Below are positions 25,306-34,255 of a stretch of DNA of 64,000 bases, piece by piece; positions within the stretch are counted from its first letter, which is position 1; every line of letters begins with the position of its first letter. The notes beneath the pieces are model-generated. The model did no database searches. It was not told where the DNA came from and saw nothing but the letters and a program-made list of their open reading frames with translations. Both the position numbers and the translations under genes were made by a program. Source of the stretch: Clostridia bacterium (GTDB lineage: Bacteria; Bacillota; Clostridia; Christensenellales; UBA1242); assembly GCA_017452445.1 (NCBI GenBank), contig JAFTMH010000001.1, positions 124,001 through 188,000 of the forward strand, written 5' to 3'.

Positions 25306-25778
25306 ATTGTTCTCCCAATTGCGTCAAGCACCTTGTCGCAAACGAAATTTAAATCAGTTTTTCTCACTTCCACACAAATTGTGCAAAGTTGTTTAAGGTT
25401 GTTTGTGTGCTCTTGAAAGCAAATCACATTTGCAACTTGTGCATGTTTTGAAACAAATTCTTTGCCAAGTTTGACAAACACAATCAAACTGTGTTTTTTG
25501 AAAATGTCAAAATTGTGGACAAGTGTGTCATAGTCAATCGAAACAACCACATCTTCAAACGAAGCGATATGCTTTAGCGCTCGCTTTTCGCATTTGTCCA
25601 AATATTCTTTTGTGGAAAGTTCTTTAAGTCTGTCTTTGTCAATAAGTTCGTATTCTACCAATTCTTTGGCATCACAAAACATCATGTGTAAATTTTGCGA
25701 AAGCATCTTGCCCAAATCTTGAGAAAAGCTGTCGCAAAGCGAAACAATGACTATTTTGTTGAAAACTTGCTCATTCAT
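25302..25778 (-). CDS. Shikimate-kinase-like protein lacking the P-loop
   Basis: The 158-aa product follows the layout of shikimate kinases: a beta strand (KIVIVSL), a helix, a FCDAKELVEYELI segment in place of the DxD..IE region, KEYLDKCEKRALKHI in place of the GExxFRxxE region, and a late VVSID and FVKL strand. The glycine-rich GxxGxGKS loop is replaced by SLCDSFSQDLG, so ATP binding of the usual kind seems lost. It is coupled to tkt by a 4-bp overlap. A leaderless-type promoter lies upstream. The assignment is by pattern only. Confidence 0.5.
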   Translation of the reverse strand: MNEQVFNKIVIVSLCDSFSQDLGKMLSQNLHMMFCDAKELVEYELIDKDRLKELSTKEYLDKCEKRALKHIASFEDVVVSIDYDTLVHNFDIFKKHSLIVFVKLGKEFVSKHAQVANVICFQEHTNNLKQLCTICVEVRKTDLNFVCDKVLDAIGRTI

Positions 25779-25784
25779 ATCTTT

Positions 25785-25813
25785 ATTTTAGCATAAACTT
25801 GTTTTATTGTAAA
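25785..25813 (-). promoter_or_regulatory. Leaderless-type promoter of the kinase-like/tkt operon
   Basis: Minus-strand TTTACA, 17-nt spacer ending in TGC (extended -10), TAAAAT (25785-25790), six nt, then ATG at 25778. Confidence 0.65.
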
Positions 25814-25835
25814 AAGTTTTTTTATGCAATAAAAA

Positions 25836-25866
25836 AATAAAATGTCAAAAACACTTTATTTTTTTG
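25836..25866 (-). terminator. Probable terminator after the MBL-fold gene
   Basis: A/T-rich 11-bp stem with one mismatch and a 4-5 nt loop at the end of the gene, followed on the minus strand by a T-run. Confidence 0.5.
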
Positions 25867-26938
25867 CTAAAACTGAAAATTTTGATTGATTTTTCTTCGA
25901 ATTTAATTCAACAAACATGCAAACAAGCAAAAATATTGCCACGCTAAAAAACTCAATTTCAAAATGATAAGCCAATGTTTTTATGTAAAAATTTCCGTTT
26001 TCTTGCACTGCAACAACAATCATTCCGACGGTTTTTGTGTTGAACAGTTTGCTTACTCCTGCTTCTTTCAATCTGTTTAAAACCTCTTCATGTGGATAAC
26101 TTTTGTTTTGTGCACTCACAAAAGCATATGTTGGCGAAATTGCTTGCAAAAATTCTGCCGATGTGCTGGTGTTTGAACCATGATGCGCAACAAGCAAAAA
26201 GTCAACTTTCAAAGTTTTGTTTTCATCAGACAATCTTTCGAGCAATTCTCTTTCTCTGTTTGTTGTTGCATCACCCGTAAACAAAAATGTCTTTTCGGCA
26301 TATGTGATTGAAACAAAAGGGCTGTAATCATTTGTCTGGCTATACTTGTCAAAATCTGGTGCATAAAAACAAATCTCGGTCAAGTCATCAATAAAGATTG
26401 TGTGATTTTTGACAAACTGCACAGTGCAATTTGGCTCGCTGCTAATGGCATTTGTCACCCTTTCATAAACCAAAGTGTCCACTCTGTTGAAATCATGTTC
26501 GCTTTCTTCGTTTTTGGCAAGTTGTTTTGGCCTATAAATATTGTCAACTTGATATTTGTCAAGAAGAGCCTCAGTCCCACCAATGTGATCTTCGTCACTG
26601 TGCGACAGCACCAAATATTTGATTTTTGAGATTTTGTTTTTGGACAATATGTAATCGACAGACGAAATAAAATCTTCTTCGCTTTCTCCACTGCCGGTGT
26701 CAATCAGCATAGCTGTTTTGTTTGGCAAAATCACCAAACTTGCATTTGCTTGTCCCACATCAAGATAATAAACTTGCAGTGGCTGCGTCCAAATTTTGCC
26801 AAAGCCATTTGCATAAAACTGAATATTTGCTTGATTTGCAAGCACAAACAAAAAGAAAACAACAAAAACAATGGCAACAAACACATTTGTTGTTGTCTTT
26901 TTGCTTGTAAAATGTTTTTCTTTTTGCAATTTTATCAT
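25856..26938 (-). CDS. ComEC-like metallo-beta-lactamase-fold membrane protein
   Basis: The 360-aa product has an N-terminal membrane helix (about 18-36), then an MBL domain with YYLDVGQANASLV, the metal motif HSDEDH (His113, Asp115, Asp117, His118), FTGDA and VAHHGSNTS, and a second membrane helix near the C-terminus. These match the ComEC C-terminal hydrolase domain without its competence channel. It may be an extracellular nuclease or phosphodiesterase; the substrate is unknown. It starts 1 nt after the patatin stop, so both are co-transcribed. Confidence 0.85.
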   Translation of the reverse strand: MIKLQKEKHFTSKKTTTNVFVAIVFVVFFLFVLANQANIQFYANGFGKIWTQPLQVYYLDVGQANASLVILPNKTAMLIDTGSGESEEDFISSVDYILSKNKISKIKYLVLSHSDEDHIGGTEALLDKYQVDNIYRPKQLAKNEESEHDFNRVDTLVYERVTNAISSEPNCTVQFVKNHTIFIDDLTEICFYAPDFDKYSQTNDYSPFVSITYAEKTFLFTGDATTNRERELLERLSDENKTLKVDFLLVAHHGSNTSTSAEFLQAISPTYAFVSAQNKSYPHEEVLNRLKEAGVSKLFNTKTVGMIVVAVQENGNFYIKTLAYHFEIEFFSVAIFLLVCMFVELNSKKNQSKFSVLAKK

Positions 26939-26939
26939 T

Positions 26940-27788
26940 TTAAATAAACTCTATCTCTTCTTTGTCAATTTGTTTAAATTTTTTCTTTTTTGCCTTGCCT
27001 TCAAACAGTTTCACAATTTGAGGCATTGCATCAATGGCGTTTTTGTAACCTTCTTCAACCATTTCGTCAAGTCCTTCAAGTTGAGTCGGTTTGAAACGGC
27101 GATTGTCTGTGCCGATCATCACATCAGCACACTCATAACCTTTGACGGCATTGCTCTTCATAAGCACTCTGATTGTGCAACCAAGCACATCTAAAACCTT
27201 TTTGCTGTCTGTGCCATAAGTGCGTGTGCTGTTGCAATCGACAGCAACAACATAGTCGCAATCGAAATATCTTGGTATGTTTGCAGGGATTGTGTTTTGA
27301 AGTCCACCATCTGCCAACAATCTGTCGTCAAATTCAACTGGGTGAAAAAATCCGGGCACACAACAACTGCCTGCAACTGCTTTTGCAAGATTGCCGTGAC
27401 TTATGCAAACTTGATTTGTGCTTTTAAGGTCAACTGCAATCGCTGAAAATGGAGTTTTGAGATCTTCGATGTTGATATCACCAAAAGCATCAATCAACAG
27501 TTTTTGAATCCCATCAGTTTTTGAAGTCATAAACGCAATTTTGCTTGTGCGAATGTCTTTCACTTTTACACTTTTTGCAAGATTGTAAATTTCATCAAAT
27601 GACATGCCAGAAGCATAAGCAGCACCCATAATGCTGCCAACGCTTGTCCCACACACATAATCAAACTTGATGCCATATTGCTCAAATGCCTTTATTACGC
27701 CAATGTGCGACATTCCTCTTGCTGCACCACCACCAAAAGCAATGCCCACTTTTGGTTTTCTTTTCATCAAACTAAATATACTTTTCAT
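26940..27788 (-). CDS. Patatin-like phospholipase
   Basis: Serine acyl hydrolase with a Ser-Asp dyad. The 282-aa product shows the oxyanion GGGAARG (19-25), the nucleophile GTSVGS (Ser49) and the Asp of LLADGGLQN (Asp160), as in the RssA/YlbK type. A Lys-rich tail follows. The ATG at 27788 has no Shine-Dalgarno; an extended -10 TGATATAAT ends 6 nt before it, so a leaderless mRNA is predicted. It faces the SPOR-like gene across a short shared intergenic region and leads into the MBL-fold gene. Confidence 0.9.
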   Translation of the reverse strand: MKSIFSLMKRKPKVGIAFGGGAARGMSHIGVIKAFEQYGIKFDYVCGTSVGSIMGAAYASGMSFDEIYNLAKSVKVKDIRTSKIAFMTSKTDGIQKLLIDAFGDINIEDLKTPFSAIAVDLKSTNQVCISHGNLAKAVAGSCCVPGFFHPVEFDDRLLADGGLQNTIPANIPRYFDCDYVVAVDCNSTRTYGTDSKKVLDVLGCTIRVLMKSNAVKGYECADVMIGTDNRRFKPTQLEGLDEMVEEGYKNAIDAMPQIVKLFEGKAKKKKFKQIDKEEIEFI

Positions 27789-27794
27789 GTGATG

Positions 27795-27800
27795 ATTATA
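27795..27800 (-). promoter_or_regulatory. Leaderless-type extended -10 box of the patatin gene
   Basis: Minus-strand TGATATAAT with the hexamer at 27800-27795, then six nt and ATG at 27788. No clear -35 box is visible. Confidence 0.6.
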
Positions 27801-27870
27801 TCAAATAAACGCAAAAAATAAAAATATTTTTTATCTCTGCAATCTGCGAATATCAAACCTGCTTTAAAAA

Positions 27871-27876
27871 TATAAT
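27871..27876 (+). promoter_or_regulatory. Leaderless-type -10 box of the SPOR-like gene
   Basis: A consensus TATAAT is followed by five nt and the ATG at 27882, with no ribosome-binding site possible between them. Confidence 0.6.
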
Positions 27877-27881
27877 GTTGT

Positions 27882-28607
27882 ATGAAAAAGTTTTCTATTT
27901 TAAGTTTGTTGATTTTTGTGCTTGGATTTGGAATTTGTCTGTCATGCAGTTGGTTTTTCTCTTCTGCAATTTTGTCTGCAAACTTTTCAACTGCCACCAA
28001 CAAAGTCGCCGTTGAAAAACAAACGCTTTATGCCATTTGCATAAACAGATGCTCCAACCCCACTCAACTTGATGAAGAAATATCAACTTTGCAAAATCAA
28101 AATGGTGCAGGTTTTGTTTTTGAAAAAGATGGCCAGTTTTTGCTTTTGGCAAGTTTATATCAAAATCAATCAGATGCCGAAAAAGTAAAAAACAATCTTG
28201 TGGCAAGTGGAACAAATTGTTCGGTCGAAAAACTCACGGTTTCTGCAAAAAGCATTTCCGGAAACTTCACTTCACAGCAAAAAGACATCTTGTCGCAGTG
28301 TTTAAAAATCAACCTGCAAACCTTTAAAGATTTGTATGATGTGGCCATAAGTTTGGACACAAAAGTTTTTGACAAACCTAAAGCAAAACTCGAATGCAAC
28401 AACATCTTTGCAAAATTGATTGCAGTCAAAACAAACTTTGAAACTTTTTTTGAAACAGACCTTTCAAAAACATCTTTCAAAGAAATAAAATCTGCACTAG
28501 AAAAGACCGAATCTTGTTTAAGCAAACTGATTGGTGAAAATTTTGAAAATGCAGGGCAAACATTTTCTTCATTAATTAAATTGACATATTTTAAAATATT
28601 ATTTTAA
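27882..28607 (+). CDS. Membrane-anchored SPOR-like protein
   Basis: The 241-aa product has an N-terminal membrane helix (about 5-28). A region at about 48-120 follows that resembles the SPOR peptidoglycan-binding fold: ICINRCSNPTQLDEEIST, then GAGFVFEKDGQFLLLASLYQNQSDAEKVKNNL and a short strand. The rest is helical with no recognised domain. It is predicted to sit in the membrane facing the wall. The assignment rests on pattern only. Its start appears leaderless. A very A/T-rich stretch follows. Confidence 0.65.
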   Translation: MKKFSILSLLIFVLGFGICLSCSWFFSSAILSANFSTATNKVAVEKQTLYAICINRCSNPTQLDEEISTLQNQNGAGFVFEKDGQFLLLASLYQNQSDAEKVKNNLVASGTNCSVEKLTVSAKSISGNFTSQQKDILSQCLKINLQTFKDLYDVAISLDTKVFDKPKAKLECNNIFAKLIAVKTNFETFFETDLSKTSFKEIKSALEKTESCLSKLIGENFENAGQTFSSLIKLTYFKILF

Positions 28608-28797
28608 TAATTAAAAAATATTTAATAAATTGTTAAATTAATATTATTAAAAATGCCAAAAATGCCGATTTTTCGCACGAATAATTGTTTTTTTATATTA
28701 TTTATTATTATTTTTTTATTATTATTTTTATTAAATAAATTGCAGAAAATTGTTTTTTTGTTTTTATCATTTTATTAATAATTATTTCAACAAAAAA
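28608..28797. other. Very A/T-rich intergenic stretch
   Basis: About 190 bp made almost entirely of A and T with short TTATT/AATAA repeats. No ORF, promoter or strong hairpin is seen inside it. It separates the convergent SPOR-like gene and dnaE. Confidence 0.8.
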
Positions 28798-28814
28798 GAG
28801 GTCAAACTGACCTC
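28790..28814 (-). terminator. Terminator after dnaE
   Basis: GAGGTCA/TGACCTC stem (28798-28804 and 28808-28814), followed on the minus strand by six T. Confidence 0.85.
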
Positions 28815-28818
28815 ATTT

Positions 28819-31800
28819 TTATTGAACAACAATGTTTTCATTTCCAATAATGCCACTAAGTTCGTTGACAAGATAGTTGTTTATCTTGACTGTTTGTTGA
28901 TAAACAAAAACCTTGTTTGAAGATGAACATTTGATCACAACTTGCGTTTCGCCCGGATATGAAGCGATCGAGTTTTTAACCTTGCTATATATGTCTGGGT
29001 TTTTTGTGTCAAATCTCAAACACAATCTTTCTTTTGTTGGTTGTGATTGAGTTGTTTTTGCATCATCTTCTCTCCACAAAAAGATTGATTCGCCAACTGC
29101 AGTTGGTGCCATACCGTCTCTGATTGAAATGCGTCCTCTGATTGTCACCAAATTGTCTTCTTCAAGCAAATCTCTGCATTTGATGTATGCATTTGAGAAG
29201 AATGTCACTTCCATTGTGCCCTTCAAATCTTCCAACTTGATATAGCACAAATCTTTGCCTGTTTTTGTGCGCTTTTTGTTTACTTCGGTGATAATTCCAC
29301 CACAAACAAAAGTTTGCCCGTCAACAAGGTTTGTTTCGATTTCTTTTTCAATTTCGTCATTGTCAAAATCTTCTGCTGATTCCATTTCCTCTTCTTCTTG
29401 GATAAGCATGTCAGAAGAAAGGTTGAAATCTGCAAACTTTTGCACATAATCTTGAAGTGGGTGTCCTGACATATAAACACCAATAATGTCTCTTTCATGT
29501 TTGAGCAATGTTTTTTTGTTGAATTCCTTGATATCAGGATATTCAACAGAGTCATCAATCACTACATCAGCAAAAGCATCGTCAAAGAATGAAAATTGAC
29601 CAAGTTGACTGTTCTTTTTGTCTTTTACTGCTCTTTCAACAAGTTTTTCATAAACTGCCATATATTGCGAGCGAGCCTTGCCAAAACAGTCAAATGCTCC
29701 ACTCAAAATCAAACATTCGATTGCTTTTTTGTTTATGCCGATTGCAACAGCACGAGAAATAAAGTCTTCAAAACTCTTAAATTCGCCATTGTCCTTTCTT
29801 TCTTGAATAATGCTGTCAGTAAGTGCAATGCCGACATGTTTCAAACCACCAAGTCCAAAACGGATTGCGTTGTTTTCTGTCGCAAAATAAGACATACTCT
29901 TGTTGATATGTGGTGGCAAAACTTCAATTTCTTCAGTGCGAGCAAACGAAACATATTTTTTGATGTCGTCTGCGTTTGTGATACGATCGTTTAAAATCGC
30001 AGTAATAAATTCTGTTTCGTAATAACACTTCAAATACGCTGTTTGATATGTTACATGCGAATAAGCCGCAGCGTGTGATTTGTTGAAGGCATACTTGGCA
30101 AATTCTTTCATCTGGTTGAAAATCTTGTCAGCAACATCTTTGTCGTGACCAAGTTTTACGGCACCTGCAATACTCTTCTTGCCTGCAGGATCTTCCCAAC
30201 CATTGATAAATTTTTCTCTTTCTTTGTCGATTTTGTCGACTTGTTTTTTACCCATGATACGGCGAATGTTGTCCGCCTGTCCCATGCTGTAACCACCCAT
30301 AACTTGCACGATTTTCATAACTTGTTCTTGATAAACAATACAGCCATAGGTTACATCCAAAATCCCTTCGAGGCATGGATCATCATAAACAATGCCCTCT
30401 GGGTTGTGTTTGTTTTTAACGAAAGTTGGGATAAAGTCCATAGGACCTGGACGATAAAGCGAAACGCCCGCAATAATATCGTCAAGACAGGTTGGTTTAA
30501 GCTCTTTCATAAACTTCTTAAACCCAGCACTTTCAAGTTGGAAAACTGCATCGGTGCGACCTTGTGCAATCATTTCAAAAACTTTAGGATCATCATAAGT
30601 CATGTCTGGGCTGTAAAAATCAATCTTAACCCCATGATTTTCATAAATATAGTCACACGCCTTCTTAATGTCGGTCAAGGTTCTAAGTCCCAAGAAGTCC
30701 ATTTTAAGAAGTCCCAAGTGCTCAAGCTCGATCATGTTGTATTGAGTCACTCTCTGTCCTTCGGAAATGGCAACCGGCACATAATTTGCAACGGCTTCTG
30801 GTGCAATCAAAACACCGCAAGCGTGAGTTGACATATTTCTTGGCACACCTTCAAGTTTGATGGCCATATCAGCAATACGCTTTACATCTTCGTTGTTGTC
30901 ATAAAGTTCTCTAAGTTCTGGAATGATAAACTTGTCATTTTCTGGCTTGCCTGTTGTGCCGAAATAATATTTCAAAACAGGTGGCTTTTTGATGCCTTCT
31001 GGCAATTTCCCAGGAATAAGTTTTGTGATTTTGACAACATCTGAGTTTGGAATACGCAAAACTCTGCCTACATCTCGAATAGCATTTTTTGCTTGCATAC
31101 AACCAAATGTCACAATGTTTGCAACATGGTCTTCACCGTATCTTCTTTTTGCATATTCGATAACCTCGCCTCTTCGATCCATACAGAAGTCGACATCGAA
31201 GTCAGGCATAGAAACTCTTTCTTTGTTGATAAATCTTTCAAAAAACAAACTATACTTGATTGGGTCAATTCTGGTGATGCCCGAGCAGTATGCTACCAAA
31301 CTTCCGGCACCGCTTCCTCTTCCTGGACCAACAGGAATGCCCACTGACATTGCATAGTTGATATAATCCCACACAATCAAAAAGTATTCGACAAAGCCTT
31401 GCTCTTTGATGATGCCAAGTTCCATTTCAAGACGATCAATGTGCTCTTGTGTAACTTCTTTGTAGTTGCGATACAACCCTTCATAAGAAATTCTTCTCAA
31501 AAACTCATAAGTTTCTTCGCCTGTTGTTGGTCTGTAATCTGGAATGTGGTTTTTTGATGCCGGCAATTTGTATCTTTGATCAACTTCAAAAATTTCTGCC
31601 AACGATTTTGTTTGAATTGTTACATCACACTTGTCAGCAATTTCAAGTGTTGTTTCAAGCGCTTCTTCAAATCCAGGCAACGCTTCCAACATTTCTTCAT
31701 AGGTTTTGAGATAAAACTCATCTGTTGAAAACTTCATTCTGTCTGGGTCGTCCAAAAACTTGCCCATTTGCACGCACATCAAAACATCTTGCATTTCGGC

Positions 31801-32433
31801 ATCATCTTTGTTGAGATAATGCACATCGTTTGTGGCAACCATTTTGATGCCATGCTTTTTTGACATTTCTGCCAAATATTGATTGACCAACTTTTGTTCT
31901 GGGATTCCGTGATCTTGAATTTCAAGATAAAAGTCGCCCGGAGCAAACATTTGGTTGAGTTTAAGAATCAAATTTTCTGCTTCGTCAAATCTGCGTTGCA
32001 AAATAAATTGTGGGATATGCCCTGCCAAACAAGCAGAAAGACAAATCACCCCTTCGCTGTGTTCTTCCAAAACTTTATAGTCGATTCTTGGCTTATAATA
32101 ATATCCTTCACAAAACGCAATTTCGTTGAGTTTGAGAAGATTGTGAAAACCTTCATCATTTTTTGCAAGCAAAACGAGGTGGGCCATATCGTCCTTGCCT
32201 TGTTTGCGATGCAAGTCGTTGCACACATAAAATTCGCAACCCAAAATAGGTTTGATCCCTGCCTTGATGCATTCTTCAAAAAACTGCAAAGTGCCATACA
32301 TATTTCCGTGATCAGTGATGGCTACGGCACGAGTCCCACGCTCTTTTGTGATGTCAACGAGTTTTCCAATTCTTGCAATGCCGTCCAAAAGTGAGTATTC
32401 AGTGTGGACATGCAAGTGAACAAATTCTCCCAT
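28819..32433 (-). CDS. dnaE: DNA polymerase III alpha subunit (DnaE type)
   Basis: Replicative or lagging-strand polymerase. The 1204-aa product opens with a PHP domain (FVHLHVHTEYSLLDG). The C-family core follows, with GPGRGSGAGSLVAYCSGI and PDFDVDFCMDRRGEVIEY carrying the catalytic Asp residues, then FNKSHAAAYSHVTYQTAYLK, a helix-hairpin-helix region and an OB fold near residues 1000-1080. It lacks an exonuclease insertion, so it is not PolC. GGAGG precedes the ATG, which shares one base with the whiA stop. Confidence 0.97.
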   Translation of the reverse strand: MGEFVHLHVHTEYSLLDGIARIGKLVDITKERGTRAVAITDHGNMYGTLQFFEECIKAGIKPILGCEFYVCNDLHRKQGKDDMAHLVLLAKNDEGFHNLLKLNEIAFCEGYYYKPRIDYKVLEEHSEGVICLSACLAGHIPQFILQRRFDEAENLILKLNQMFAPGDFYLEIQDHGIPEQKLVNQYLAEMSKKHGIKMVATNDVHYLNKDDAEMQDVLMCVQMGKFLDDPDRMKFSTDEFYLKTYEEMLEALPGFEEALETTLEIADKCDVTIQTKSLAEIFEVDQRYKLPASKNHIPDYRPTTGEETYEFLRRISYEGLYRNYKEVTQEHIDRLEMELGIIKEQGFVEYFLIVWDYINYAMSVGIPVGPGRGSGAGSLVAYCSGITRIDPIKYSLFFERFINKERVSMPDFDVDFCMDRRGEVIEYAKRRYGEDHVANIVTFGCMQAKNAIRDVGRVLRIPNSDVVKITKLIPGKLPEGIKKPPVLKYYFGTTGKPENDKFIIPELRELYDNNEDVKRIADMAIKLEGVPRNMSTHACGVLIAPEAVANYVPVAISEGQRVTQYNMIELEHLGLLKMDFLGLRTLTDIKKACDYIYENHGVKIDFYSPDMTYDDPKVFEMIAQGRTDAVFQLESAGFKKFMKELKPTCLDDIIAGVSLYRPGPMDFIPTFVKNKHNPEGIVYDDPCLEGILDVTYGCIVYQEQVMKIVQVMGGYSMGQADNIRRIMGKKQVDKIDKEREKFINGWEDPAGKKSIAGAVKLGHDKDVADKIFNQMKEFAKYAFNKSHAAAYSHVTYQTAYLKCYYETEFITAILNDRITNADDIKKYVSFARTEEIEVLPPHINKSMSYFATENNAIRFGLGGLKHVGIALTDSIIQERKDNGEFKSFEDFISRAVAIGINKKAIECLILSGAFDCFGKARSQYMAVYEKLVERAVKDKKNSQLGQFSFFDDAFADVVIDDSVEYPDIKEFNKKTLLKHERDIIGVYMSGHPLQDYVQKFADFNLSSDMLIQEEEEMESAEDFDNDEIEKEIETNLVDGQTFVCGGIITEVNKKRTKTGKDLCYIKLEDLKGTMEVTFFSNAYIKCRDLLEEDNLVTIRGRISIRDGMAPTAVGESIFLWREDDAKTTQSQPTKERLCLRFDTKNPDIYSKVKNSIASYPGETQVVIKCSSSNKVFVYQQTVKINNYLVNELSGIIGNENIVVQ

Positions 32434-33398
32434 TATTCCTCCAAAGTGCTAGCAATTTTCATAATTTTTCTAAATCTGTGGTTGAGACCACTTCTTGTAA
32501 GTTTGATTGTGGAAAGTTTGAGAAGTTCGTCCAAACTTTCTTCTTGGTTTGCCAATCTCAAAACTGCAACTTCTTGCAAATCTTCTGACAAACTTTCAAG
32601 ACCAATTGTCTTGATGATTGTGTTGATTGCAGCAACTTGCTTCAAACTTGCTTCAACCGTTTTGTTGATGTTTGCGTTGATGCAATTTACTTGTCTGTTG
32701 ACTTTGTTTCTAAGTTCTCTAGTCACAATTTCGTTGCTCAAATCAAGCACAGCCTTGTTTGCGCCCAAAAGCGCCAACAAATCTTGAATTGTGTTTACAT
32801 CTTTGACATAAAGCACAAACGCATTTTTTCTTTCAAAAATTTTGCCAATAATGTTGTATTCTGCCAAAATGCTAGAAAATTCAAGCAAAAATTGATGACT
32901 TTGCGAAACAAATTCCATATGATAACCAGAGCCACAACTTTGCACCGAGTCAGAAGAGAGTTTGATGCTTGAAGTGCTCGAACCAATGTAAACACCTCTG
33001 ATAAACGCACGCTTTGCTTCATCTTCGTGCAAAATGTTTTTGTCGATGTCAAACTTGAAAGTCATGCCATCTTCGCCATAGTCAATAACCCCGGCGTCAA
33101 GCAAAAGTTGTCTAAATTTTTCAACTTCAAATGCAATTTCGTAGTAAGTGTTTTTGTTGATGCTGTAGTTTTCACCAATTTCGGCTTCAACATTGTCGCC
33201 ATAAAGTTTTTTGATTATCTTTTGACAATAACCAAAAAGTTTTTCAACATCAGAAACAATTTTGATATAGATTTTGTTTCCACTTTTTGAAATTGCTCCA
33301 CACGAATGAAAAAGACCTGCCAAAAAAGCTATGGCGCAAGCGTCATCTTCGATTTCGGCAGAAAGTATTTCTTCTTTAGATTCTCTTGAAAAACTCAT
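32433..33398 (-). CDS. whiA: WhiA sporulation/cell-division regulator
   Basis: DNA-binding protein with an N-terminal LAGLIDADG-like fold and a C-terminal helix-turn-helix. The 321-aa product has SFSRESKEEI at the start, FLAGLFHSCGAISK, FIRGVYIGSSTSS, and NCINANINKTVEASLKQVAAI with a later TRSGLNHRFRKI helix-turn-helix end. WhiA is conserved in Gram-positive bacteria even when non-sporulating. It lies between the PHP gene and dnaE with TAATG overlaps on both sides. Confidence 0.93.
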   Translation of the reverse strand: MSFSRESKEEILSAEIEDDACAIAFLAGLFHSCGAISKSGNKIYIKIVSDVEKLFGYCQKIIKKLYGDNVEAEIGENYSINKNTYYEIAFEVEKFRQLLLDAGVIDYGEDGMTFKFDIDKNILHEDEAKRAFIRGVYIGSSTSSIKLSSDSVQSCGSGYHMEFVSQSHQFLLEFSSILAEYNIIGKIFERKNAFVLYVKDVNTIQDLLALLGANKAVLDLSNEIVTRELRNKVNRQVNCINANINKTVEASLKQVAAINTIIKTIGLESLSEDLQEVAVLRLANQEESLDELLKLSTIKLTRSGLNHRFRKIMKIASTLEE

Positions 33399-34162
33399 TA
33401 GTTTCCTCTTTTCTTATGAAATTTTGGCAATTTGTCCACATTTGCCACTTGTGCAAGTGGAATGTTGTATTTGTAAATCAAATTGAGGCCATTGTTTACT
33501 TCACCAACATGCTCTGGTCTGTGTGCATCAGAGTCAACAATAAATTTGACCCCTTCGTCACGCATAATCTCAATTTCTTCTTCAGTGAAATTGATTCTCT
33601 TTCCATTGAGTTCGACATAAACCCCTTTTTGTTTTGCCATTTTTGCAACAGCAAGTGTATCTGTTTGCATGCCATAATTGAGATGTGTAATCACATCAAT
33701 TGGATATTTGTCTAATGCCTTCAAAAAGGCAGCAGTGTTTCTGTTTATTCTTTCTTTGCTAGGCTTGAAAACCTTGTCAAAAGCATTTGCCCAATTAAGC
33801 AAAAATTTATCTTTCAAAGTTGGGTTTGAAATCACTTTGTGATAGCCCATAAGCAAAATGTCCAAATATTGAAAATCTTCTTCCTTGATGTCAACTTCGC
33901 CGTCCAAAGAAATAAGGTTGGATTCTACACCCAACAAAATGTCAACACCTGTGATTTCTTTTGCATTGAGAATGTCTTCTTGAAGTTGTGGAAGATTTTT
34001 TCTTTTGATGCCAAAAAGTTGATGATTAAAACCGTGATCTGTTATGGCAATTTGCTTCAACCCTTTGTCAGCAGCAACAGATGCGTTTTCCAACACTGTA
34101 CCTTTGCCATGGTTGTTTCTAGAATATGTTGTATGTGTGTGATAATCTCCGTATAAAAGCAT
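33398..34162 (-). CDS. PHP-domain phosphoesterase
   Basis: The 254-aa product has PHP metal motifs: GDYHTHTTYS, AITDHGFNH, ITHLNYGM and a late VDSDAHRPEHVG. These are typical of the YcdX/histidinol-phosphatase-like hydrolases. The substrate is unknown; histidine-biosynthesis neighbours are absent, so histidinol phosphatase activity is not supported. AAGGAG precedes ATG 34162. Its stop shares one base with the whiA start, so PHP, WhiA and DnaE appear translationally linked. Confidence 0.88.
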   Translation of the reverse strand: MLLYGDYHTHTTYSRNNHGKGTVLENASVAADKGLKQIAITDHGFNHQLFGIKRKNLPQLQEDILNAKEITGVDILLGVESNLISLDGEVDIKEEDFQYLDILLMGYHKVISNPTLKDKFLLNWANAFDKVFKPSKERINRNTAAFLKALDKYPIDVITHLNYGMQTDTLAVAKMAKQKGVYVELNGKRINFTEEEIEIMRDEGVKFIVDSDAHRPEHVGEVNNGLNLIYKYNIPLAQVANVDKLPKFHKKRGN

Positions 34163-34179
34163 AAAAACTCCTTGATAAC

Positions 34180-34208
34180 ATTTTAACAAATCACAGTGTT
34201 TTTTACAA
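34180..34208 (-). promoter_or_regulatory. Promoter of the PHP-whiA-dnaE operon
   Basis: Minus-strand TTGTAA (34203-34208), 17-nt spacer, TAAAAT (34180-34185). Confidence 0.65.
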
Positions 34209-34224
34209 ACAACTTTGCAACCAT

Positions 34225-34255
34225 TTCAAAAAAATAACCTTTTGCAAGATTATTT
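34225..34255 (-). terminator. Probable terminator after dtd
   Basis: AAATAATC/GGTTATTT stem (34232-34239 and 34248-34255) overlapping the dtd stop, followed by seven T. Confidence 0.6.

Noticed and set aside
25856-26938. Full competence channel ComEC
   Set aside because: Only two membrane helices flank the hydrolase domain; the multi-helix channel part is missing.
28608-28797. A/T-rich stretch as replication origin
   Set aside because: No DnaA-box cluster or dnaA/dnaN nearby.
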